A stretch of DNA of 64,000 bases from Dyadobacter sp. (lineage in GTDB: Bacteria; Bacteroidota; Bacteroidia; Cytophagales; Spirosomataceae). Numbering within the stretch: the first letter of the stretch is position 1; each line of letters begins with the position of its first letter. The stretch is from contig NZ_JAGIAS010000003.1 of assembly GCF_017744695.1 (NCBI RefSeq), positions 434,001-498,000 on the forward strand, read 5' to 3'. The notes beneath the pieces are model-generated. The model had not been told where the DNA came from and searched no databases. It saw nothing but the letters and a program-made list of their open reading frames with translations. Both the position numbers and the translations under genes were made by a program. This document shows positions 29,133-37,209 of the stretch, piece after piece.

Positions 29133-29156
29133 GGCGCGAAGCTCCCGCTTCGTGCC
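29133..29156. repeat. Small palindromic element (GGCRCGAAGC-loop-GCTTCG)
   Basis: GGCGCGAAGC (29133-29142), loop TCCC, GCTTCGTGCC (29147-29156): ten paired positions with one mismatch. A short GGCCTCTGGCC hairpin follows at 29169-29179. It lies in the 266-bp divergent gap between osmC and PCD and looks like a dispersed palindromic repeat, which one window cannot prove. Confidence 0.4.
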
Positions 29157-29357
29157 CGCTATGCGGAGGCCTCTGGCCGACCAGCTCATCCGCCGCACAC
29201 AATCCCTAACGCCTTTGCTACCGGCCAAAGTTCAAATATACTCGATCGGTATGGAATCGGCCAGATTAACATTATATTCGTTTCCGGAAACCAGTTGGTA
29301 GAACATGGTTGGCATAAGTATTTTGGCAAAAAACAGCACATCAAAATAACAGAAACC

Positions 29358-29594
29358 ATGTGGCAGGAAGAAGACAATAAACTCAAAAAAAGCTTTTCGT
29401 TCAAGGATTTCCGTACAGCTTTTGCTTTTATGAACAAAGTGGCCGATGTTGTGAACGAAATGGACCATCATCCGTACTGGACCAATATGTATAACAAGGT
29501 CAGTTTTGAATTGAATACCCACGATGCCGGCGACACCGTAACCGAAAAGGACCATAAGCTGGCCGCGGCGATCGACCGGATTTATAACGCATGA
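29358..29594 (+). CDS. 4a-hydroxytetrahydrobiopterin dehydratase (PCD/DCoH)
   Basis: A 78-residue pterin-4a-carbinolamine dehydratase. The active-site block [15 protein letters not shown] and the later [11 protein letters not shown] are the family core. ATG at 29358 gives the usual start just before the [11 protein letters not shown] helix. Upstream in-frame sequence reads through an intergenic palindrome and is not coding. Its TGA overlaps the rsmI ATG (ATGA), so the two are translationally coupled. It may recycle pterin cofactor or act in molybdopterin metabolism; context does not decide. Confidence 0.92.
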   Translation: MWQEEDNKLKKSFSFKDFRTAFAFMNKVADVVNEMDHHPYWTNMYNKVSFELNTHDAGDTVTEKDHKLAAAIDRIYNA

Positions 29595-30295
29595 AACTTT
29601 ACATAGTACCCACGCCGATCGGCAACCTCGAAGACATTACATTAAGGGCTATCAACGTGCTGAAAAGCGTTGATGCGGTCCTGGCGGAAGATACCCGTAC
29701 ATCGGGGAACCTCCTCAAACACCTGGGCATTTCCAAGCCTTTGCAAAGCTATCACATTCATAACGAGCACCAGACCGTCGCGCGCGTGGTGGAGCGCATC
29801 CGCAAGGGCGAGACGATGGCGCTCGTATCCGACGCCGGCACACCCGCCGTGTCCGACCCGGGCTTCCTGCTCGTGCGCGCCTGCATTCGCGAGGGCGTAC
29901 CCGTAGAATGCCTGCCCGGGCCTACCGCATTCGTGCCCGCGTTGGTCAATTCCGGCCTGCCGAGCGACCGGTTTACGTTCGAGGGTTTTTTACCCCATAA
30001 AAAAGGAAGGCAAACACGCCTGCAAAACCTGGCCGGCGAAGAACGCACAATGGTTTTCTACGAATCGCCGCACCGTCTGGTGAAAGCGTTGCAGCAATTC
30101 GCCGAGCATTTCGGGCCCGACAGGCAGGTCTCCGTGTCGAGGGAATTAAGCAAAATGTTTGAAGAAAATGTACGCGGGACTATCACGGAAGCCATTGCGC
30201 ATTTTGGCGACAAGCCTGTAAAAGGCGAAATTGTGATCGTGGTGGCTGGCAAGGCCGACGAAAAGAAAAAATCCAACGACGAAGATGAGGATTGA
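29591..30295 (+). CDS. rsmI: 16S rRNA (cytidine1402-2'-O)-methyltransferase RsmI
   Basis: A SAM-dependent methyltransferase of the tetrapyrrole-methylase fold that modifies C1402 in the ribosomal P-site. Seen are [66 protein letters not shown] and [12 protein letters not shown], all RsmI signatures. The 234 residues fit, with a lysine- and acid-rich tail. It overlaps PCD by 4 bp upstream and the DUF4105 gene by 11 bp downstream. Confidence 0.96.
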   Translation: MKLYIVPTPIGNLEDITLRAINVLKSVDAVLAEDTRTSGNLLKHLGISKPLQSYHIHNEHQTVARVVERIRKGETMALVSDAGTPAVSDPGFLLVRACIREGVPVECLPGPTAFVPALVNSGLPSDRFTFEGFLPHKKGRQTRLQNLAGEERTMVFYESPHRLVKALQQFAEHFGPDRQVSVSRELSKMFEENVRGTITEAIAHFGDKPVKGEIVIVVAGKADEKKKSNDEDED

Positions 30296-31514
30296 ACATT
30301 TAAGATTAGCCCTATTAATCTGCCTTTTCTGGCTTACCATGCCGTTCGCTTCCTCGGCGCAGTTTGGAACCCTAAGCCCTTCCGCCAAAATCAGTCTGGT
30401 AACCGTGGCCCCGGGAACGGAGCTCTATTCCGGTTTCGGGCATAGCGTACTTTGGGTTTACGACCCCATGACAGGTGTCGACCGGGCATTCAATTACGGT
30501 ACATTCAGTTTTCAGGAGGGTAATTTTTACATTAAATTCCTGAGAGGTACATTGCCTTACAGCCTCTCTGTATCACCACTCTCCTATCAGGTTGCGCACT
30601 ATCAGGAAGAAAACCGCTCTATTTCCGAGCAGGTTTTGAATCTTTCGGTCCCCCAAAAGCAAAGACTTTACAATTTTCTCGAGAACAACTACCTACCGGA
30701 GAACCGCGAATATCAGTATAAATTCTTTTACGACAATTGTGCTACCCGCATGACCGTCGCATTGAAAGCGGCTATGGGCGACAGCCTGATTTACAATGGT
30801 TATACCAAAGAGAAACGGAGCTTCCGCCAGTGGATTGATCTGTATGCATTTAAGCAAAACCCCTGGGCCGATTTTGGCATGGACCTGGCCATAGGCGCAC
30901 CGTCCGACGAAATTGCGACACCCGAACAAGCCACTTTCCTGCCCGATAACCTCGCCGCCGCATTTGCCGATGCGAAAGTAAAAACCGCTACCGGTACCGC
31001 GCCGCTTGTTTCATCTACCCGTCCCATATTTACTGCTACCCCATTTCCGCCGCCAAGCCCCCTAACGCCTACCGAGGTATTCTGGTCGCTGGCGATCCTG
31101 ACACTGGCATTTACCTACTGGCAAATCAAGGCCAACAACATCAATTTTGTATTCGACAAGGTGTTGTTCGGTATTGCGGGTATTGCAGGCTGGATTTTGC
31201 TATTGCTATGGTTCGGTACCAACCACGGCGTGACGAGTTGGAATTATGATGTACTGTGGGCATTTCCGCTTTGGATGCCGCTCATTTTCTCGCTTTCAAG
31301 AAAACGAAAACCCAGCTGGTTTCAATTTCTGTTGATTTTTTATGCATTCCTCTTACTTTGCGCGACGGGTAATCTCGCAAAGCATAATCTGGTGTTAATT
31401 CCCATCCTGGCGATGCTGATCATCAGGGTTTACTATATTAACAATTCACTTTCAAAAATTCCCCAAAAGGAAATTGCGTATGGATCTGGAGTTGCTGACA
31501 CAAAAAACCATTGA
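30285..31514 (+). CDS. DUF4105 protein (Lnb-type N-terminal domain) with C-terminal membrane helices
   Basis: A 409-residue exported or membrane protein. The signal peptide ends SSA-Q. The DUF4105 domain has SLVTVAPGTELYSGFGHSVL, FNYGTFSFQEGNFYIKFLRG and the conserved Cys in FFYDNCATRM. After residue 255 come about five hydrophobic helices. The domain has a papain-like look (Cys and His conserved), but no activity is proven. It starts inside rsmI and its last 35 bp overlap the IMPase gene, so the set PCD-rsmI-DUF4105-IMPase is read as one message. Confidence 0.87.
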   Translation: MRIEHLRLALLICLFWLTMPFASSAQFGTLSPSAKISLVTVAPGTELYSGFGHSVLWVYDPMTGVDRAFNYGTFSFQEGNFYIKFLRGTLPYSLSVSPLSYQVAHYQEENRSISEQVLNLSVPQKQRLYNFLENNYLPENREYQYKFFYDNCATRMTVALKAAMGDSLIYNGYTKEKRSFRQWIDLYAFKQNPWADFGMDLAIGAPSDEIATPEQATFLPDNLAAAFADAKVKTATGTAPLVSSTRPIFTATPFPPPSPLTPTEVFWSLAILTLAFTYWQIKANNINFVFDKVLFGIAGIAGWILLLLWFGTNHGVTSWNYDVLWAFPLWMPLIFSLSRKRKPSWFQFLLIFYAFLLLCATGNLAKHNLVLIPILAMLIIRVYYINNSLSKIPQKEIAYGSGVADTKNH

Positions 31515-32274
31515 AATAGTAAGGCAGGCGTCCTCATTTATCCAGCAGGAAGCTGCCCTTTTTTCTCGTGACAAAATCGAGTACAAAGACCTCAACAATC
31601 TCGTTTCCTATGTGGACAAGGAAGCCGAAAAGCTCCTTGTAGCCGGCTTGCAGGAAATTTTGCCGGAAGCCAGCTTTATTACCGAGGAAGGCACCACCGG
31701 CCAGGAGCCCGATCCTGCCGCATTGAACTGGATCATCGACCCGCTGGACGGCACGACCAACTTCATCCACGGCATTCCTGTCTACTGCGTAAGCGTGGGC
31801 CTCGCGCGCGGAAAAGAGCTGCTGCTGGGCGTGATCCACGAACCCAGTCTGAATGAAATGTTTTACGGATGGCAAGGCGGCGGCGCATGGTGCAATGGAA
31901 AGAACATCAAAATATCGACAGTGCCGCAACTGGCCGACGCTCTGGTAGCCACAGGCTTCCCGTATTACCGCTTCGAGAAACAGAAACGCTACATGTATAT
32001 CCTCGAACTGCTGATGCAAAAAACGCACGGCATCCGTCGTATGGGGGCAGCCGCAGTTGATCTCGCCTATGTGGCAGCAGGCCGCTTCGACGGTTTTTAC
32101 GAATACAATCTGAATTCCTGGGATATGGCCGCTGGAACATTGCTCATCAAGGAAGCAGGCGGTATTGTAACGGATTTCAATGGCGGCGACAATTACCTTT
32201 TCGGAGGTGACATTATCGCTGCAGCACCCGGCGCGCACCCCGAGCTCGTTCAGGTCATAAGCGAAAACTTCTGA
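31480..32274 (+). CDS. Inositol monophosphatase family protein
   Basis: A 264-residue Mg2+-dependent, Li+-sensitive type phosphatase. Metal-binding motifs are FITEEGT, WIIDPLDGTTNFIHG and the late NSWDMAAGTLLIKEAGG. Substrates in the family include inositol phosphate, histidinol phosphate, PAP and fructose bisphosphate. No histidine or sulfate genes lie nearby to choose among them. ATG at 31480 lies 35 bp inside the DUF4105 gene. Confidence 0.93.
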   Translation: MDLELLTQKTIEIVRQASSFIQQEAALFSRDKIEYKDLNNLVSYVDKEAEKLLVAGLQEILPEASFITEEGTTGQEPDPAALNWIIDPLDGTTNFIHGIPVYCVSVGLARGKELLLGVIHEPSLNEMFYGWQGGGAWCNGKNIKISTVPQLADALVATGFPYYRFEKQKRYMYILELLMQKTHGIRRMGAAAVDLAYVAAGRFDGFYEYNLNSWDMAAGTLLIKEAGGIVTDFNGGDNYLFGGDIIAAAPGAHPELVQVISENF

Positions 32275-32302
32275 ACGCCGGCAAGGCAGGAAGTTAGGAA
32301 GT

Positions 32303-32358
32303 AGTCAGGAGGTCAAGAATAGTCAGGAAGTAGTCAGAAGATCCAGAAATAGTCAGAA
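32303..32358. repeat. Degenerate AGTCAGRA repeats
   Basis: AGTCAGGA or AGTCAGAA occurs at 32303, 32321, 32332 and 32351, with related GTCAAGA pieces in between. A reverse-oriented relative (CTTGACTAT) lies at 32408-32416. It is non-coding, low-complexity sequence between the IMPase and DinB genes. Confidence 0.55.
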
Positions 32359-32420
32359 GGTCGATGACGGAATATTGGCATACAATACATGACCCATTCT
32401 GACCACACTTGACTATCCCC

Positions 32421-32476
32421 ATTCACTCATTCACTCATTCAATCATTCAATCATTCAATCATTCAATCATTCAACA
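32421..32476 (+). repeat. 8-bp microsatellite, about seven units
   Basis: ATTCACTC x2 (32421-32436), ATTCAATC x4 (32437-32468) and a partial ATTCAACA (32469-32476), all in register. The array ends 11 bp before the ATG at 32488, in the leader of the DinB-like gene. Unit gain or loss there would change leader length by 8. Confidence 0.85.
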
Positions 32477-32487
32477 TCCCCCGCACC

Positions 32488-33024
32488 ATGGACCTAAACG
32501 AACTCCGCTTCCCCATCGGTAAATATCGATCGCAAGAAAGCTACACACCCGCTGAAGTCAAATCAAATATTCAGATTATCAGCGCATTGCCTTCAAAGTT
32601 TATCAACCTGCTCGGCAATTGGGATGACCATCGCCTCGATACCCCCTACCGGCCTGATGGCTGGACGGTGCGCCAGTTAATCCACCATGTGGCCGACAGC
32701 CATATTAATGCCTATACCCGTTGCAGGCTGGCATTGACAGAAGATAATCCGACGATCAAGCCTTACGAGGAACATTTATGGGCAGAATTGCCGGATGCCA
32801 AAACTGCACAGGTCGAATTATCGCTGCAACTGTTGCGTTACGTGCATTTACGCTGGGTGTTGCTTCTCAATTCCCTCGATGAAAACGATCTGGCGCGGAC
32901 CTATTTCCATCCGGGCTCTCAAAAGTCGTTCCGCCTGGACGAGGTAATCGCCAACTACGCGTGGCATAGCGAGCATCATTATCAACACGCATTCAGGCTG
33001 GCCCAGCGGAACAATTGGCAGTAA
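32488..33024 (+). CDS. DinB/YfiT-family putative metal-dependent hydrolase or thiol transferase
   Basis: A 178-residue four-helix DinB-fold protein. It has the YfiT opening LRFPIGKY and the metal-ligand histidines in WTVRQLIHHVADSHINAY and WHSEHHYQHAF. Relatives include bacillithiol S-transferase BstA (YfiT), so a thiol transferase role is possible, not shown. It is preceded by an 8-bp microsatellite, and a 51-residue Cys-rich protein follows after 17 bp. Confidence 0.88.
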   Translation: MDLNELRFPIGKYRSQESYTPAEVKSNIQIISALPSKFINLLGNWDDHRLDTPYRPDGWTVRQLIHHVADSHINAYTRCRLALTEDNPTIKPYEEHLWAELPDAKTAQVELSLQLLRYVHLRWVLLLNSLDENDLARTYFHPGSQKSFRLDEVIANYAWHSEHHYQHAFRLAQRNNWQ

Positions 33025-33041
33025 AATACGGTTAAACAACC

Positions 33042-33197
33042 ATGGAGCAGCAAATCATTATTTGGGCATTATTTCTGATCGCGGCGGGCTATATGGGCTG
33101 GCGGATCTGGAAAGCATTCGACCGGCGTAACAGCGGCGGATGCGCCAAAGGTTGTGGCTGCGCTGCGGATAAAGTGCATTCGGTTAAAATCAAATAA
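33042..33197 (+). CDS. FeoB-associated-type Cys-rich membrane protein (51 aa)
   Basis: A small gene starting ATG at 33042 with TAA at 33195-33197. One membrane helix (IIIWALFLIAAGYMGWRIW) is followed by a basic stretch and the cluster GGCAKGCGCAA, then a lysine-rich end. Layout and the C-x3-C-x-C cluster match FeoB-associated Cys-rich proteins (PF12669), which normally adjoin feoB. No feoB or feoA is in this window. It ends at a strong terminator. Confidence 0.75.
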   Translation: MEQQIIIWALFLIAAGYMGWRIWKAFDRRNSGGCAKGCGCAADKVHSVKIK

Positions 33198-33239
33198 CGT
33201 TTGTTTTAAAATGGACGAAGGTCTGTTTTGAAACGCAGG

Positions 33240-33261
33240 AGGCCCCGCTGGGGCCTTTTTT
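33240..33261 (+). terminator. Terminator after the Cys-rich small gene
   Basis: AGGCCCC (33240-33246), triloop GCT, GGGGCCT (33250-33256), then a T-run to 33261. It is preceded by GCAGG. The same hairpin occurs inverted at 33426-33442. Confidence 0.88.
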
Positions 33262-33280
33262 ATTCGCCATTCCGCTGATG

Positions 33281-33307
33281 CTACAAACAGGGAACCGCTC
33301 GGCGGTT
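33281..33307 (+). repeat. CAGG-triloop hairpin module
   Basis: CTACAAACAGGG leads into AACCGC (33293-33298), loop TCG, GCGGTT (33302-33307). One of four similar modules between 33230 and 33445. Confidence 0.55.
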
Positions 33308-33372
33308 GTGTCTGCGCATACCAATTGAGGGGACTGCGGGAACGTCACGCGATCAAACACTATCCCAAAAAC

Positions 33373-33399
33373 GATGCCGGAGGCATCTCCTGTTTCTAG
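33373..33399 (-). repeat. CAGG-triloop hairpin module (inverted)
   Basis: On the minus strand, CTAGAAACAGGA leads into GATGCC, loop TCC, GGCATC (stem 33373-33378 with 33382-33387). It has the same architecture as 33281-33307 in opposite orientation. Confidence 0.55.
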
Positions 33400-33414
33400 A
33401 AACTGAGGCGTCCT

Positions 33415-33442
33415 AAAACAACAAAAGGCCCCAGCGGGGCCT
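33415..33442 (-). terminator. Terminator of acsA
   Basis: On the minus strand: AGGCCCC, triloop GCT, GGGGCCT, then TTTTGTTGTTTT. The stem occupies 33426-33442, 28 bp beyond the acsA stop. The core equals the plus-strand terminator at 33240. Confidence 0.85.
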
Positions 33443-33469
33443 CCTGTCAAACATCAAATATCGAAAATC

Positions 33470-35359
33470 CTATAATGCACCTGACTTGATCTCCTCCACA
33501 ACCGCAGGATCGAGCAAAGTCGAAGTATCGCCCAGGTTGCTCACATCCCCTTCCGAAATCTTTCTCAGAATACGGCGCATGATCTTGCCCGAACGTGTTT
33601 TTGGCAAACCGGATACGAACTGAACCTTATCGGGCTTCGCGATCGGCCCAATGATACGGGAAACAGTCGCCGAAATGTCTTTACGGAACATTTCAGGATC
33701 CTCAGGCGTGTGCTCCGTGATCACGTAAGCGTAAATACCCTGGCCTTTGATATCGTGCGGATAACCCACAACTGCGGATTCCACCACACCGAGGTGCATA
33801 TTGATCGCATTCTCCACTTCCGCGGTTCCGATACGGTGTCCGGAAACATTCAGCACGTCGTCGACGCGGCCGGTAATGCGGTAATATCCATCCTCGTCAC
33901 GCAAGCAGCCGTCGCCGGTGAAATACTTTCCGGGATAGGTCGAGAAGTAGGTCTGGCGGCAGCGCTCGTGGTCGCCGTAGGTGGTACGGATAATGCCCGG
34001 CCACGGGAATTTGATACAAAGGTTACCGCTTACGCCGTTCCCTTCGATTTCATTGCCGCTTTCATCCACCAGCACAGGCTGGATACCCGGCAATGGCAAT
34101 GTAGCGAATGTTGGCTTCTCAGGCGTGACGCCTGCCAGCGGGGAAATCATGATACCGCCGTTTTCGGTCTGCCACCAGGTGTCAACGAGCGGACAGCGAT
34201 CACCGCCAATATTGGTTTTGTACCAATGCCATGCTTCCTCGTTGATCGGCTCCCCTACGGAACCCAGTTTTTTCAAAGAAGAGAAATCATGTCCTTTTAC
34301 ATAATCCAGACCGAAGCCCATCAGCGAGCGGATGGCCGTCGGGGCTGTGTAAAGGATATTCACTTTATGTCTTTCAACGATTTTCCAGAAACGGCTTGCA
34401 TCCGGGTAGGTAGGAACACCTTCGAATACCACGGAAGTAGCTCCGTAGCACAGCGGGCCGTATACGATGTAGCTGTGACCGGTGATCCAACCGATATCGG
34501 CGGTACAGAAATGTACCTCGCCTTGCTCATATTGGAATACATTCGCGAATGTGTACGTCGCGTACACCATGTAACCGCCGCAAGTATGCACCACGCCTTT
34601 GGGCTTGCCAGTCGAACCGGAAGTGTAAAGAATGAATAGCATATCCTCGGCGTCCATCGGTTCGGCGGGGCACACTGAATTTACCTGTTTCACCTCATCT
34701 TCCCACCACAGGTCACGGCCTTTGAGCATATGCACCGGGGTGCGTGTACGCGTAAGTACGATCACCTTCTGCACGGTCGAGCATTGTACCAGCGCCTCGT
34801 CCACGGTATCCTTCATCGGGATCACCTTCGAGCCGCGGAATGCGCCGTCGGAAGTGATCACCATCGAACATTCGGCGTCGTTGATGCGATCCGCAATGGA
34901 TTTGGCAGAGAACCCACCGAAAACCACCGAATGAACTGCTCCGATGCGTGCGCAGGCGAGCACGGCAATAGCCAGCTCGGGCACCATCGGCAGATATATA
35001 CAAATGCGGTCCCCTTTTTTCACGCCATGCTTTTTAAGCACATTGGCGAAACGGCAAACCTGTTCAAACAATACATGGTAAGTAAGCGTCACCGCCTGAT
35101 CTTCGGGGTTGTTAGGCTCCCAGATAATCGCAGGCTGATCGCCGCGCTCGGCAAGGTGACGGTCGAGGGCATTCTCGGTGATGTTCATTACACCGCCTTC
35201 GAACCATTTTGTACGCGCTTCCTGAAAGTCCCAGCTAAGCACTTTCTTCCACGGTTTACGCCATTGAAATTGTTGGGCTACTTCCGCCCAGAAACCTTCG
35301 GGATCGTCTACACTTTGTTGGTAAGCAACCTTGTACTCTTCAAAGGTCTTAATTCTCAT
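33470..35359 (-). CDS. acsA: Acetyl-CoA synthetase (AMP-forming)
   Basis: Activates acetate to acetyl-CoA through acetyl-AMP. The 629-residue ANL enzyme shows [15 protein letters not shown] (A3), [11 protein letters not shown] (A5), [19 protein letters not shown] and [19 protein letters not shown] (A7-A8). The C-terminal [16 protein letters not shown] holds the catalytic Lys that is acetylated in homologues. The N-terminal block [18 protein letters not shown] is typical of Acs. Length is close to the usual 640-650. It is divergent from the methyltransferase gene across a 246-bp gap with a dyad element. Confidence 0.96.
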   Translation of the reverse strand: MRIKTFEEYKVAYQQSVDDPEGFWAEVAQQFQWRKPWKKVLSWDFQEARTKWFEGGVMNITENALDRHLAERGDQPAIIWEPNNPEDQAVTLTYHVLFEQVCRFANVLKKHGVKKGDRICIYLPMVPELAIAVLACARIGAVHSVVFGGFSAKSIADRINDAECSMVITSDGAFRGSKVIPMKDTVDEALVQCSTVQKVIVLTRTRTPVHMLKGRDLWWEDEVKQVNSVCPAEPMDAEDMLFILYTSGSTGKPKGVVHTCGGYMVYATYTFANVFQYEQGEVHFCTADIGWITGHSYIVYGPLCYGATSVVFEGVPTYPDASRFWKIVERHKVNILYTAPTAIRSLMGFGLDYVKGHDFSSLKKLGSVGEPINEEAWHWYKTNIGGDRCPLVDTWWQTENGGIMISPLAGVTPEKPTFATLPLPGIQPVLVDESGNEIEGNGVSGNLCIKFPWPGIIRTTYGDHERCRQTYFSTYPGKYFTGDGCLRDEDGYYRITGRVDDVLNVSGHRIGTAEVENAINMHLGVVESAVVGYPHDIKGQGIYAYVITEHTPEDPEMFRKDISATVSRIIGPIAKPDKVQFVSGLPKTRSGKIMRRILRKISEGDVSNLGDTSTLLDPAVVEEIKSGAL

Positions 35360-35473
35360 GATAAATAAAGGTTTTAACAGGAAATTTAGGATTGGGCTGT
35401 GAAGTTATAATTTTCATTTGGTTAGTCCTACTTGCGCAGAAACTGTATTGCGGACACTTGAAGACCATTTTAT

Positions 35474-35513
35474 TGATAATCAACCGATAGCAGAAAATCG
35501 GCAATTGTTATCA
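35474..35513. promoter_or_regulatory. Imperfect dyad in the acsA/methyltransferase divergent region
   Basis: TGATAA (35474-35479) mirrors TTATCA (35508-35513), CAA (35481-35483) mirrors TTG (35505-35507), and CCGAT (35484-35488) mirrors ATCGG (35497-35501). Small bulges separate these. It is a possible operator, about 115 bp upstream of acsA and 93 bp upstream of the plus-strand gene. Confidence 0.35.
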
Positions 35514-35552
35514 TCTAATAATATTTCAAATTCCGTCCCAAAAGCGCAACTA

Positions 35553-35584
35553 TTGCCCTCGCTGGTCAAAAAGATGTACTTTCG
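35553..35584 (+). promoter_or_regulatory. Candidate promoter of the THUMP-like methyltransferase gene
   Basis: TTG (35553-35555), 21 bp, then TACTTTCG (35577-35584), one mismatch from TAnnTTTG. The ATG is 22 bp further on. Confidence 0.35.
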
Positions 35585-35605
35585 GGCTTCGAACTAATTG
35601 AACAA

Positions 35606-36832
35606 ATGAGCAAAGGGCAAGAAATGGCTGCGGAAGGTAACGAACACAATGGATTAACGGAGACTGAGATCGCATTTATCCGCGAACATTTGCACCACAA
35701 TCCCGGTGAGCTGATCCTGAAAGCCGGCAAATTCAAAGGCCTGGATGTAAAAAAGCTCGCGGCACAGATTCAGTCACGGCAGAAAGCGCTGAAAAAACTG
35801 CCGGAATGGTCGGCTAATGAAAACCTGATCTTCCCGCCCGCCCTGTCGGTCGAACAATGCTCATCAGAAGCCACTGCGCATTACAAGGCCGGCATTGTTT
35901 CCGGAAACACGCTGATCGATATCACCGGCGGGATGGGCATCGATTGTTATTACATGAGTCGCCGCTTCGGGGAAACCCATTATTTTGAACAGCAACTCGC
36001 AGTCGCTGCCGCTGCTGCGTACAACTTCGCGCAGCTGGGCGCGTCGCGGATACACGTACACGAAGGCGAGTCGTTGCATGCATTGCAGGATGGTTTAAAG
36101 GCCGACTGGCTCTACGCAGACCCAGCCCGCCGCGACGCCAACAAGGAAAAAGTAGTGCGGTTGGCCGATTGCACACCGGACGTCGCCGGAAATATGGGGT
36201 TGCTTCTAAATGCAGCCCCTCATATTCTCATCAAAACTTCTCCCCTGCTCGACATCGATCTCGCTTCAAAAGAGCTTCAAAAGCTCAAAGAAGTACACGT
36301 CATAGGTTACGAGCAGGAATGCAAGGAACTGCTTTTCGTACTCGACCGCGAAATGCCGGAGCAGGATTTCGAGATTAAAGTCCGCATTATCGACGCGGCC
36401 GGACAGCCCATTCACCAGCTTGATTTCGACCGCGAAGAAGAGCGGAATGCATTAGTGCGTTATTCCAAACCGCTGGGCTATTTGTATGAACCCCATGCCG
36501 CGGTACTGAAAGCCGGCGCATTCAAAACACTCTGTACGCGGTTCGACGTACAGAAACTGGCGATGCATAGCCAGCTTTATACTTCGGAAGATTACGTAGG
36601 TGAGTTCCCCGGCCGCAGTTTTAAAATCCTGGCTGTCTGCAAGCCCGATATCCGGGAGATTTTGCAACACCTTCCCGGCGATAAGGCCAACATTACCGCC
36701 CGCAATTTCCCTGCCAAACCGGAAGAATTAAGGAAGAAGTGGAAAATCAAAGATGGTGGCGATCATTACCTGTTCGCCACCACCCTTGCCGATCAATCGA
36801 AAGTTGTGATCGTTTGTGTGAAACCTATTTGA
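35606..36832 (+). CDS. Class I SAM-dependent methyltransferase with THUMP-like C-terminal domain
   Basis: A 408-residue protein with an N-terminal helical region (QSRQKALKKLPEW), a Rossmann methyltransferase with motif I LIDITGGMGIDCYYMSRRF, and motif IV YADPARRDANKEK (DPPY-like DPAR). A C-terminal THUMP-like domain begins near residue 310 (YLYEPHAAVLKAGAFK). This architecture is common in Bacteroidota. RNA is the likely substrate by analogy, but the target is unknown. It overlaps the convergent ArsC-like gene by 8 bp. Confidence 0.87.
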   Translation: MSKGQEMAAEGNEHNGLTETEIAFIREHLHHNPGELILKAGKFKGLDVKKLAAQIQSRQKALKKLPEWSANENLIFPPALSVEQCSSEATAHYKAGIVSGNTLIDITGGMGIDCYYMSRRFGETHYFEQQLAVAAAAAYNFAQLGASRIHVHEGESLHALQDGLKADWLYADPARRDANKEKVVRLADCTPDVAGNMGLLLNAAPHILIKTSPLLDIDLASKELQKLKEVHVIGYEQECKELLFVLDREMPEQDFEIKVRIIDAAGQPIHQLDFDREEERNALVRYSKPLGYLYEPHAAVLKAGAFKTLCTRFDVQKLAMHSQLYTSEDYVGEFPGRSFKILAVCKPDIREILQHLPGDKANITARNFPAKPEELRKKWKIKDGGDHYLFATTLADQSKVVIVCVKPI

Positions 36833-37181
36833 GATAGGTCTCTTCGTAGATTTTTTCATTGTACCCCAACGTCAGCGCCTTGCCGTTTTCGTCTTCGATC
36901 ACCGGGCGTTTAATAGCAGTAGGGTTTGACGACAGCAATTTTGCGGCCGATTGGGCATCGGTTACCGTCGCTTTTTCTTCTTCGCTAAGCTCTTTCCAGG
37001 TGGTGGAAGCCTTATTCAGGACCTTATCCCACGGGAATTCGCTGAACCAACTGCTCACTTTTTCCGGACTGATCCCGTCTTTTCTGTAATCGTAAAACTG
37101 GTAAGCCACCTTATTTTTATCGAGCCAGGTGCGGGCTTTCTTAATGGTATCGCAATTCGGGATTCCGTAAAGGGTCAACAT
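36825..37181 (-). CDS. ArsC/Spx-family (YffB-like) reductase
   Basis: A 118-residue thioredoxin-fold protein: LYGIPNCDTIKKARTWLDKN at the start, with a single active-site Cys; YDYRKDGIS; and IKRPVIEDENGKALTLGYNE containing the cis-Pro region. This matches the YffB/Spx-like branch rather than a true arsenate reductase, so thiol redox with glutathione-like partners is plausible. No arsenic genes are nearby. It is 28 bp downstream of the DAACS symporter on the same strand. Confidence 0.88.
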   Translation of the reverse strand: MLTLYGIPNCDTIKKARTWLDKNKVAYQFYDYRKDGISPEKVSSWFSEFPWDKVLNKASTTWKELSEEEKATVTDAQSAAKLLSSNPTAIKRPVIEDENGKALTLGYNEKIYEETYLK

Positions 37182-37209
37182 AAAAATTTACTCTGAAAAA
37201 GACTGGATA

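Noticed and set aside
29127..29357. N-terminal extension of the PCD gene by 77 codons
   Set aside because: The extension crosses a palindromic element and lacks PCD homology; ATG at 29358 gives the normal family length.
32421..32476. CRISPR-like repetition
   Set aside because: Units are 8 bp with no spacers and no cas genes nearby. The FG-GAP repeats at 56.6-60 kb are coding repeats, not a CRISPR.
33190..33450. 86-codon minus-strand open frame between the Cys-rich gene and acsA
   Set aside because: It reads through two terminators and two hairpin modules; a real gene there is unlikely.
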